A DNA stretch of 64,000 nucleotides, taken from Bolinopsis microptera (Eukaryota > Ctenophora > Tentaculata > Lobata > Bolinopsidae). Location: contig NC_087079.1 of NCBI RefSeq assembly GCF_026151205.1, positions 3,180,730 to 3,244,729 of the forward strand. Reading direction: 5' to 3'. Of this stretch, positions 35,434 to 47,200 are shown piece by piece. The notes under the pieces are model-generated. The model had not been told where the DNA came from and did no database searches. It saw only the letters and a program-made list of their open reading frames with translations. How positions within the stretch are numbered: position 1 is the stretch's first letter; each line of letters opens with the position of its first letter. Made by a program: the position numbers and the translations under genes.

Positions 35434-37513
35434 TTAGTTATCGTCGACTATGATTGCAGTGTAAAATTTTTCATATGAATTGTCGACGGTATAATTAGGG
35501 TCTGTTGTTATAGATGATAGTAGCTGTTTCTTATACGAATCACTAAAGCTTTTAACATCGGGCAGATTTCGTAGATCTGTTGGAACATTATTCCAACATT
35601 TTGCCCCCAAGTATTGAAAGTTTTTATGTGATGTTTTTATGTGATGTTTTAAACAAGGGCTTGGAGTGTTCTTTTTGGTAAAAGTCCACCCCCAGTCTTT
35701 GCTTATCAACAGGTCGTGTTCGGGCACACGTTTTAAACTTCTCTAGGTAAGCTTCTCTATCCCCAAACAGAATTCTTATACACTTTTTCTGTGTTTTAAA
35801 GAGAGGTTCAAGTCGATTATTGCTAATACCACCCCACACAGATATTCCAAATCCTAAATGTGATTCAAATAGAGTATGATATAAATCCTTATAATACTGC
35901 TTTGGGACAATGTGTCGTATTCTGCACAGCTTTCCTACTTCGCATTTAAGTTTTGAGTTAAGTGACTGCGTATGTGATTTCCAGTTAAGTTGGTCGTCAA
36001 TAATAACGCCTAGAAATTTAGCTTCTTGAACTCTTTTAATAACTACATTATTTAAAGTTAGTACGTTCTCGTCATTTTCTACTTCCTCTTTGGCCCGTGA
36101 GGGTTTAAAATGAATAAAACAACATTTCTTAATGTTAATATGTAATAAGTTTAGTTTCATATACTTGTACACAAATGATAGAACTTCATTTCCTTTTTCG
36201 TATAGTCTTTTGACACATGTGTCTTCTATAAATATGTTAGTGTCGTCGGCAAATAGTATAAACTTTCCTATAATTGATGAGTTACGGATGTCATTAATAT
36301 AAATAATAAAAAGTAAGGGACCAAGACAGCTCCCCTGCGGCACTCCATAGACTACTGGAAGTTTCTCGGAGTCTTCACCTAGTACTGAGACATACTGGTA
36401 TCTGTTCGACAGGTAACTTGCTATAAGGTTATTTGCATTTCCACGGATTCCATAATTTTCTAACTTATGCAGTAACTTTTCATGTGATATTGTATCAAAG
36501 GCTTTACTAAGATCAATAAATATTCCAAGAACGTGTTGTTTTTTCTTGAGGCAAGATTCTACGTGGTTCACTGAGTAATTTAGGGCATAACTGGTCGAGT
36601 GATTTTTACGGAATCCGTACTGGTTTTCATATAAGGAGTTCTGTGAATGAAAGAAGCTGTATAATCTATTGAATATAATCTTTTCAAATATTTTACCAAA
36701 CACAGCTAGCGTTGATACAGGTCTATAGTTTTCAAGGAGTTCCTGGTTATCTTTCTTGTAAATGGGACTAATCCTTCCAACTTTAAGGTCATCTGGAAAT
36801 ATGCCATCCTTCATACATTCGTTATACAGTACAGTGAGTAGAGGAGTAACTATTTTAGAGGACTGCTTAATTACATGAATCGGTATGTCACTTGCCTTGC
36901 CATTTTTAAGTTCAGATATAATTTTGCTAACCTCGTCTGTTGTGCATTCATGCATGTAAATGCTGGAAGTGTTTGAAAGCGGTAGATAATCATAGAAACT
37001 AGGTATACTTGTTATGTTAATTTGTCCAAGATCATTGTAAGCGGTATTTAGGTCAGAGGCTAATGATACAAAATATTTATTGAATTCGTTTGCTATGATC
37101 CTTCTATTTGTTATCTTAACGTTGTCTATGGTGAACAGCGGCTTTATTTCACGCCGCCGTTTACCTCTTATACGATTTATTAGTTCCCAGGTCTTTTTAC
37201 TATCACCGCTATTTTCAGCAAATTTACCAGAGAAGTATTCTGTTTTCACAGTCATAGGGGCAGGGATGAGGTTGTAAGAGACTTCTGACAAAGGTGGCTC
37301 ATATTTTTTGTCCATTCTTTTGCCTATGTAACCTCGTAGAGCAATGAGTGTAGTCCTTAACATGGCAAATCTTATTTTAGTTCTCACATGCCTTACCACA
37401 TCGCAGTATCTCCTTTTCCTTTTCCTAGCTATAAGGTCTGCTACTCTGTTTACAAACCGCTTACAGTCCTTGGACATGCTTCCAGTTGTGAGAAATAGAG
37501 CCATAACACACAA
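35434..37513 (-). mobile_element. LINE reverse transcriptase (Jockey/CR1-like), endonuclease missing
   Basis: A 629-codon frame (37513 to 35624) encodes a basic linker followed by a non-LTR reverse transcriptase: NYRPVSTLAVFGK, FIDLSKAFDTISH, VPQGSCLGPLLFIIY and the catalytic FADDTNIF. The usual thumb segment FLGVIIDDQLNWKSH is present. The C-terminal tail (WNNVPTDLRNLP) lies in a second frame, 35434-35727, so a frameshift near 35710-35730 has disabled it. The AP-endonuclease half is absent, as in a 5'-truncated copy. It inserts into DNA without host genes. Confidence 0.85.
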
Positions 37514-37519
37514 TAAAGT

Positions 37520-37620
37520 TGTCAGTACATGATTCAGTTAGGGATTGGGTTAGGGACTAGGGTGACTGGGTTAGGGTTGAGATCAGATTAGAGTAGCACA
37601 CTACCTTAAAGTCCATGGTA
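37520..37620. repeat. Degenerate TTAGGG-like stretch
   Basis: Several GGGTTAGGG and TTAGGGACTAGGG words in about 70 bp behind the 5' end of the LINE. This is too short and degenerate to be a telomere. Confidence 0.45.
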
Positions 37621-37800
37621 TACAGGGTGGGCGGTTCCTTCTGGCCATCATGTATAGTCTAATTTTGGACAATTTTGCATATGTAAAGTGGTTATAATTC
37701 TGAAAAAGGTTTGTGCCACAAGTCCTAGTGTGTTAGTCAACTGCTATCTTGACATCAAGTTGCACTAAAAACAGGCCAGATCCCACAGGCTACCCACAGT
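37621..37800. repeat. Relic related to the 17531-18882 foldback
   Basis: It opens with TACAGGGTGGGCGG. At 37720-37770, TAGTCAACTGCTATCTTGAC closely matches the outer arm of the palindrome at 17531-18882. A matching right end was not found, so this is a decayed copy or a related family. Confidence 0.5.
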
Positions 37801-38201
37801 GCATATAGTGCATAGTTGCACTGGACAACAGGCCCCAGCGGGCGCCTGTATTCTGCACCCCCCTCAAATTTTTATCTACCAGTCTTATTTATTTATATAT
37901 ATATTTTTTAAATCTACTAGTCTTTTTACTGCACTCAATTATTTCCTTCAGGGTTCACATATTTTGTTTTTTTTGCCCTGAACTTCGGTTGTAATTCTGT
38001 TTTAGTTGACTGATTCATCCATGAATTTTATTTGATTGTGGTTATGTGTAGTGAAACGAAACATAAATTGATTAAAAAGTATTTTAAACCCTACAATATA
38101 AATTTACTGGTCTTGCAATATTACATTTCTGTTTTCAGGTTTATAGCTATATGTAAATCCCTGATGTTATCAAGTCTGTTCAAGTGGTGAACAAGTTGAA
38201 G

Positions 38202-41200
38202 ATGAGCAACAGTTCGGACTCAGCCTCCAACAGTCATGCTGAGGAGCAAGCAGTCAAACATCATCCAAGGTATCAAACTAGGTTATTTATACTCTATCAT
38301 TATTATTATTCTGTGGTTGCAAAACAGGCTTGAAAGTATCAAGGGGTTTCACTATAACCATGGAAATATGATTTGAAATAAGTTTACATTGTCACGTGTC
38401 AAAACAAGCCACATTCTTTGACAGATTCTCAGGGCTAATGTAGTTTAGGGAACTCAAAACGTTAATTTTAATTACAATAGGTCTAGGTGTGAGGTTTGAC
38501 AATAGATATCAAAAGTTTAATTACATGTGTTTTTTTATTATAACCAATTAGTAAATAGTAATCAACTCAGGATACTTATAGCACCCTGCAAAACATAAAA
38601 AGTACCATTTTGTATGTATATCTAAATCATTTAATATTCATTTGTGTTGCAAAATTTAATAGTTCAAACCAATTCAATGTTTTCAGTAAGAAGAAGGACT
38701 TTGTAGAGTTTGACGACATGGTGTCGGTAGAGACAAGTCCAACTGGAAGGTTTCTGAAGTTTGCAGATGAGATAGGAAGCGGCTCTTTTAAGAGGGTTTA
38801 CAGGGGTCTTGACACTGAGACTGGGGTAGCGGTTGCATGGTGTGAGCTTCTGGTTAGTCTTTTGTTATATCCTATTGATGAGAATCTTTTTACTGAACAA
38901 TTATTATACCGCCTTGGACAGTTTGTGCTGTTATATTATTGTCATAAACAGAATTTAATAATGATGGGGTGGGTGGTGAACCATATTTGTTTTAACACTT
39001 GACAGTGATTTTTGGCTTCAGTTTGCTGGAAGCTGATAGGTTAACTGTCATGTATTTAAAAATTATGGTCCACATCATCAGATGTATATTGGTATTTGGT
39101 GCTATTTAAGATACTTTTGGTGTGGTTAAAGATACTTTAAACGCAACTATTACTATCAGTGGGGTTAGTTAATAATGTATCCTAATTTGTACAGGAGAAG
39201 AACAAGTTCTCCAAGGAGGAACGTAAAAGGTTCATAGACGAAGCAGAGATGCTGAAGACTCTAAACCACCCAAACATTATCAAACTGCACGACTACTGGG
39301 ACGACAACCTCAAGGTATCTCCCAGGTTGTCCTGGTTACCGAGCTTATGAGCTCTGGAACTCTTAAAGCGTGAGTCACCCTCCTTCTTAACATTATATTT
39401 AGTTATAATAATCATTTCTCCATCGATATCATCATTGAATACAAACTCACTGCTTCATTGGAAAACATACTAATTTAAAAATCACATGCCAACTTTATTT
39501 TACAATACTATACTTGCTTTTTATTGGCTTCACAGATAAGCTATTCCAATTACTTTGTGCATAGCACGACTATTGTGTGAAGCAAACTGAAATATAAAGT
39601 TGTAGTTTTAACAAACAAAGCTTTGTTATCTCTAAAGTTGCGTATTTCTATAGAAATAGCGTGTAAAGTGTAATTTATATTTTCATTGCCGGGGCCATTT
39701 TGATAATAATATTAGAATATGAGTGACATTAAATTAGTTATTAACGAACTAATTTGTGGTCAGGTATTTAAAAGGATTTAAGAAAGTTCGTCCCAAGATT
39801 CTGAAGAGTTGGTGTCTGCAGATACTGAAGGGTCTGGAGTTTCTTCACTCTCGTCACCCTCCGATCATACACAGAGATTTAAAGGTATTTATTAGTTGCT
39901 GGTATGTGTTGTATTGTGTGTTACATACTGTTATGTGGTGTATTTAAACTATTTGTAAACTTGTTTACTGTAGTTTGCTATAGTGTTCCGCAATGCATTT
40001 AAACTATATCCAAAGTTGAGTTTAACTATTTGTAAACTGTAGATTTAAGATGTCTAGTTTTTTGTTTATTCTTAAATCTATTTTATGTTTTTAAATTCGT
40101 GTATTTTATCATGCATTAATAACGTTTACATGTATGATGTGTGTTGTATAATATCAAACATGTATGAATATTTTTATAAACTCAAGTAAGTCATCATTAA
40201 TCATTTTTCCATGCCTTGAGAAAATTTTAGTGCGCAGACAACATAACGTTTAGTGTAGATAGGATTCATATCATTTTGTTCACAAAAATGTGGATATGCA
40301 GTTAGAATTACTCTGGTGCAAGCAACCACGTTACCAAGTTAAGGTTTTTACTTTTTCTACCTATGCATGTTTCTGATATCATATTCTATATATCTCTATA
40401 AAATGTAGAGATATGTGCAGAGACCCAGGGTTCTTGGTTACAAAAACTTTTGGCCCATGGAGCCGTGTAAACTATTTAACATAGTGTAATTTTGTGAAAT
40501 TTTAGTGAAACTAATATAAGTGAAATGTAGTGTACATAATGAAATGTACAACGTATTAATTTACATTACAGAGTTGTATTTCGTACGTGAAGCAGTTTCC
40601 TGTTACCGAGCCAAATAACCAAACGCAAATTTACAAACCATTAGTGTACCTATGACAGTGTTAATTACTCTACACTGCAATTATTATATAAATGATATAT
40701 AATATCATTACATTTATTACCTAATATGGGTGGAGTTTATTAAATAACACAATTAACGAATATTGTACTCTCACTATCGTAGTTATGTTATAAATTATCC
40801 TAATTATGTGACATATTGACCAGACCTGCCTTGACTAAATCTCTAACTTAACTCTAACCAAATCATCTAGATCTGCATAACTGCATAACGCTGACGTACT
40901 CTCTTTTAAAGGATAGTAGGCCCTGAGATCCGAGATCCGGCGGTGATAGGATCACGTGACCCAATCAGTGACAATTAATTGTGGAGTGTAATATTGTATA
41001 TAGGGTGGTATGTTATTGGAACGAAATGTTTTAAAGACTAAATGTTAAAATAAATGTATTCAATAAAGCGTTCATTCTACTGTTTGTCCAATATTGCAAA
41101 ACTTTATTTTCTAAACTTACAAGACAATACACATCTAAATGTAACTCTTATAAAATATACTGAAATACTAACAGAGTAGTTAACATTTGAAGTTAAGCCC

Positions 41201-44200
41201 TTCAAATTATGATATCAATCGTGTTCGTAAAAGTCCAACCTGGGCAGTGGGCCAATGGCAGCTTATCTTTATCCCTCAAATACAATAATATTACACAACG
41301 AAGTGCTACCAAATAAATTAATACTACATAAAACATCATGTTACCAAACACCCTAACCCCCCAAGTCTCCACTAACACTGCCCCGCTCCGCTCTAGACAG
41401 ACCATCAAAATAACGCTCCTCCCCCAACACCCCCAACAGAACCCCACACTGCCCCTCCACTGTCTCCATATTCCTGTACTTCCCATACGTCCTCAACTCC
41501 TGCCACTTGTCCACAACCTGGCTAGAGTTCTTAACCACAGTCAGTGCCGTCTCCTCGTTATCACCACGTGGTACACCACCACGTGTTATACCACGTGTTA
41601 TATCCCTGATAAACCCTCTCACACCCCCTGTTAAAGTCTCCCCTGTAAACTGGTATATCTGCTCAGCAGTGCGGAGGGGATGGAGACTCATGTCTCTGTG
41701 TCGTACCATGAGGTAGCGGTCTCGTAGCCAGGCATGGTCTCTTAGTGTTTCTAGCCATCTGATGTTGTCAGTACAGTAGTTGTACATCTCCCATGTTAGC
41801 TGAACTCTCCATTGTTGGGAGGAGGAGGGGGCTATTTCTTTTTTAGAGTCCCAGATGAAGAATTTCCCTCCGTGTCTGGGAGGTAGTTTAGTTAACTGGG
41901 ACAAGGTGTCGTACTAAGTGATTCATATCACGTGGGGTGACGTCATATCACTTGATGTGACGTCATATTACGTGGTGTGACGTCATATCACTTGATGTGA
42001 CGTCATATTACGTGGTGTGACGTCATATCACTTGATGTGACGTCATATTACGTGGTGTGACGTCATATTACGTGGTGTGACGTCATATAACGTGGTGTGA
42101 CGTCATATTACGTGGTGTGACGTCATATAACGTGGTGGGAAGTCATGTAACGTGGTGTGAAGTCATGTCACGTGGTGTGACGTCATGTCACGTGGTAGTA
42201 ATTTAAGTGTCTTACCTCCGAGACAATGTCACTGGGAGAGGATGTCGTACTAAGTGTATTATCCTGATATCAGCTGTTCTTATCTGGCTTATCTTCAGTA
42301 TATCTGATATCTCTCTCATTCTTATCACCTTCAGTACTGTTAATCTGCGGTACCTGAGAGCACAATAAATTATCAGACATATTTGCTTATCTTCTAAATC
42401 TCTTTGAGATCATACATATAATTCACGATAACTGTATGAATCAGTGGCCAGTGGGTAGATTTTGTACTTGAACCAGTTTGATGCAAGGAAATTTAGACAT
42501 TAACTAGCAATTTGTTAAGTTGGTCCAGGCCCATGGGTGACTTGAGGCGACTAATATCGACTGGTTGATATTAGTAGATATTTGGGCTGACCCCACGTCT
42601 CACCACATTACCTGCATATCTCCTGATACTGTTGTTCGGGTTTAGTGTACGCCTTCTTCACACACTCCCTCGAATTAAACCTCGCAACATTCTCCTCCTC
42701 ACTCCCACAACACTCGTGCTTCTCCGCGAAAGCAGTCCTGAATACGTTACAATTGTGTAGGATCTGCTGTAAATACAGCATCCTCAGATCAGCCTCACTG
42801 TGGTCCTCCCTTGCTCCTACTATCTGCCCTGATAATAATAATAATAATGCAATGGTGTTTAAAACACTACTGTGACACTAAATCAGTATATTCAGTATAG
42901 TTATATTCAGTATAATATATATTATGCTCGGTAGTGTGCAAAGAACTATACAGAGGCCCCAATACTAAGATTAAAATTAAATGTAATACCGACAAAACAA
43001 AACTACCTGACCCGTACATCTTCCGTATTAAAGGGTCGTAGAACGGTTCAAACAGGTACTGAATCTCAGGGTTACTGTCGAATAGTTGGCCCAGAAAGGA
43101 GGAGCCGGTTCTGAATGAGCTGAGCAGGAGGATTATCTTCTTGTTCGGGTCTAGGGTTAGGTTAAATGCTGGGTCTGAAGATCTGTGGTAGTGCTGTATT
43201 TCTGGGTCTGAAGATCTGTGGTAGTGCTGTATTTCTGGGTCTGAAGATCTGTGATTATCCTGTATTTTTAGATCTGGATTTCTAACTGGTTGATTGTGAG
43301 AGTCTCTCCTTGTAAAGTCAATAAGAGAGCTGAACAGCGACTGTTTTACTGACAAATGTTGTGTAGAGTTTGAGGGATTGTTAATATCCATAACAAATAA
43401 CAGGGGTAGTAGGCCTAGTAGTACTAGGAATACAAGTGTTAATATGATGACATTGTTACCCCTCCTCATTATATCTGAAGTCATGTTGGAGACAGGAGAC
43501 AACCCTAAACGTTGTCAGGGCACAGTCACAGAACTAGTCAACAAAATCCTGATTTTACTCTGATCTTAACTAAGAGAGCGTATCACTCAAGCGAAAATCA
43601 CGAAAAGTACAGCTTTAGAAACTCACTTAGCTTAAATAACAAAAAACAAGGTACAAACAATAGGAATACAGTCACATAAAATAACAGAGCTACACGGTTC
43701 ACATAAAACACATTAGCTCTGTACTCAGCTCACTAGAATATACGTTATATTAAGCGTCTGTAATAATGATGTGTTCTGCTGGACTAAATATATGGTATTG
43801 TATGTCGGAGAGGTAGATAGCATGGCCCGAGTTGGCGTTAGGGTAATGACTGCCTGGTGAATATGATGATGTGTATAAAACCGCACTTTTACTGTGTTGA
43901 ACTGTGTTAAACTGAAGCTTTAAACAACTTAATTAAACAACCAAATTAATCGTGGGAATTGTCATGCTATGGAAGGTCCTAGAAGCATTAGCGATCAGGG
44001 TGAATCGAGTCAACATACAAAAGTTTTAGTTTTGTTAAATCGGTACTGTTTAGCTGTGTTTTTAGCTGTCATGGTAACATTGTTGTATTTCAGTGTGATA
44101 ACATATTTGTGAACGGAACCATTGGCTACCTAAAGATCGGAGATTTGGGTCTTGCTAAACTTCGTCGACTCAGCTACGCTAAATCTGTCATAGGTGAGTG

Positions 44201-47200
44201 AGGGTGATATTTTGTTACGTGGTGTGACGTCATTTCACGTGGTGTGACTTCATGTCACGTGGTGTGACGTCATGTCACGTGGTGTGGCGGCATGTCACGT
44301 GGTGTGACGTCAAGCCACGTGCTGAATTTGGTTAACATTTTACATTTTATTATGCTTATTGCTTATAATAGTGCATACTAATCCCAAAAATACATGTATG
44401 GATGTATGAATTAAGGTTCACAACTTGGGATTGTTGTACTCCAATCTTACAAGTACTCCAATGTTACAAGTACATCAAGTACTCAAATTATCGTACAACA
44501 AGGTATTGGATAATCCATGCAATGTCAAATACATTCACCTCTCTCCGTACGTGTTAAAAATGCTGCGGTCTAACTTTAATTGTAAAATTGTTGTACCATA
44601 AGCTGTGAGAAGTGTGTATTTAATATGATTTGTTATTTAAGGTGAGGTAACTTTATACAAGTTAAGCAACTTTACATTAGTTAAATAACTTAATATATAC
44701 ATTATTAATGGCGGAATGTAACTTACAGACTACTGCTGCAGTGACACTATATATATCCTAGGGTTTCCTGTGTATGATATACTTTACTTTCACTTGGCTT
44801 TGCTTTGAAAATCGTTTTGGTCTGTCTGACTCAAGCTGGCAACGCATTCTACACAGGGGTCGACCGAGGGCAGGATTTTCGACCGAGGCCGAGGCCGAGG
44901 AAAATACAGTTAGTTAAGACCGAGGCCGAGGACAACCGAGGTTTCTTTTTTTGACCGAGGCCGAGGCCGAGGCCGAGGAGTGCAAATTTTGACCGAGGCC
45001 GAGGCCGAGGAATTTTGGCAGAAAAATTGTTGGGAAAAAGGGCATTGTTTATTAGGAAAAGCGCACTGTACCTAATCAGATTGTACTGTGTACTATACTG
45101 TGTACACACGTTACAATCATTATGAAGGGGCAAGTTCGCCAAGAGTCAGGAGTGGGCATGCTAATAAGCAGAGCTATCCGAGGTACCGCGACAATTGACC
45201 CCCCGACAATTGACCCCCGACAATTGACCCCCCGACAATTGACCCCCCGACAATTGACCCCTATGTAATTACACTGGGGTCAATTGTCGCGAAATCTAGG
45301 GTTTAGTACGACAATTGACCCCCCGACAATTGACCCCCCATGTAATTACACTGGGGTCAATTGATCAGGTCCTGGGTCAGGGTTAGGGTTAGGGTTAGGG
45401 TCCTGGGTCAGGGTTAGGGTTAGGGTTAGGGTTACGGTTACGGTTAGGGTCCTGGGTCAGGGTCAGGGTCAGGGTCAGGGTCAGGGTCCTGGGTCCTGGG
45501 TCCTGGGTCCTGGGTCCTGGGTCCTGGGTCTTGGGTCCTGGGTCCTGGGTCAGGGTCAAGGTCAGCCGTGGGTCAATTGTCGGGGGGTAAATTGTCGGGG
45601 GTCAATTGTCGGGGGGTCAATTGTCGGGGGGTCAATTGTCGCCCACCCCTATCCGAACCTTGCTGAGTGTTCAAGGAAATATCTATCTGCGCCGGTGAGC
45701 TCAGCAGCACCAGAGAGATTGTTTTCTACAGCAGGGCACATCCTGAAGTTAAATCGCCTCAGCCTTAAGCCAACAAACTTTGAGGGGTGCTTGTTTCTCA
45801 AAAAGAACATCGGAACATTTGGGGACGACTTCGGCCCCTGTCCAAATGAATTTGAAGCCCCAAATAAAGAGGACTGTCCCCCTTCTTCTGAGCTGTGCAC
45901 AGAAGATTATTCTGATTCAGAGTGCTCAGATATTGTCATTTCATCAGACGATGAATCTTAGACTATGATATTTTTAGTTTTGTGTCCTGGTCAATTGGTC
46001 GTTTTATTTTCAATTTTACAAATTCGTTTACATTAACCTCACAAACCTTACAAAAATCCTCGGTCAAATCCTCGGTAAAATCGTCAAATTTCGCCGAGGC
46101 CGAGGAATTTCGAATCTATTTTTGACCGAGGCCGAGGCGAACCGAGGAATTGTCCTCCTGACCGAGGCCGAGGCCGAGGCCGAGGAAAAATCGCCATTCC
46201 TCGGTAAAACCGAGGCCGAGGCCGAGGACTCGGTCGACCCTTGATTCTACAGAAGCATTGTTCTATATAGGGGGGGGTGTCACGTCCGTCTATGTCCGCT
46301 TGTCTCATAAAATCCAAAAAGGACAGGACATAGGCGGACATAGGCGGACATAGACGGACATAGGCGGACATAGACGGACATAGACGGACATAGGCGGACA
46401 TAGACGGACATAGGCGGACATAGGCGGACATTAATGGACACCTAAATTGCTAAATAAAATGTTCAATTTTTGCTGTTATAGGGGGATCATGTTTTTTGTC
46501 CGTTCGGTACCCTATATTTTCAAAACGGACAAAAAATAGAGCGGACAAAAACGGACAAAAATGGACAAAAACGGACAAAAATGGAAATAACATTTAGATG
46601 CTTCCTCCTCCTACTCTACCTCCTCCTCCCCTGGGTCTTCCTGATTTTCCTCAGTCCTCTTCCTCCTCCCCTCCTCAGTCCTCTTCCTACTCCTCCTCCT
46701 CGTCCTCAGTCCTCCTCATCAGTCCTCAACAGTCCTCCTCCTCCCCAGTCCTCCTCCTCCTCCTGAGTCCTCCTCCTGGGTTCTTCTCCTCCTCTTCGTC
46801 CTCCTCCTCTTCCTCCTCAGTCCTCAGTCCTCCTCCTCATCCTTCTCCTCAGTCCTCCATCCTCCTCCTCAGTCCTCCCCCAGTCCCCCTCCTCCTCCTC
46901 CTCTTCAGTCCTCCTCCTCCTCCTCCTTTTCAGTCCTCCTCAGTCCTCCTCCTCCTCCTCCTCCTCTTCCCACTCAGTCATCCTCCTCAGCCATCCTCCT
47001 CAGTCCTCCTCAGTCCTCCTCCTCAGTCCTCCTCCTTCTGGGTCCTCCTCCTCCTCTTCATCCTCCTCCTCTTCCTCCTCGGTCCTCAGTCCTCCTCCTC
47101 CTGGGTCCTCCTCCTCATCCTTCTCATCAGTCCTCCTCCTCCCCAGTCCTCTCCCAGTCCCCCTCCTTCTCCTCCTCCTATTCAGTCCTCCTCCTCCTCC

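Larger units (their letters stand above)
44854..46243. mobile_element. hAT DNA transposon, non-autonomous, 8-bp TSD
   Basis: Terminal inverted repeats are CAGGGGTCGACCGAG at the left and CTCGGTCGACCCTTG at the right. The direct repeat ATTCTACA lies immediately outside at 44846-44853 and 46244-46251. CA[AG]GGGTCG ends with 8-bp duplications are hAT hallmarks. Inside are GAGGCC-type 6-bp arrays next to both ends, a palindromic minisatellite with telomere-like words, and a fragment of a hAT transposase C-terminus at 45640-45961. The catalytic DDE part is missing, so it cannot be autonomous. Confidence 0.93.

Noticed and set aside
41915-42195. A CRISPR-like pattern of regular repeats.
   Set aside because: The 20-bp units are contiguous with no unique spacers, and the genome is eukaryotic.
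45375-45445. GGGTTA repeats as a chromosome end.
   Set aside because: They are short, mixed with other repeats and flanked on both sides by unique sequence and hAT termini.
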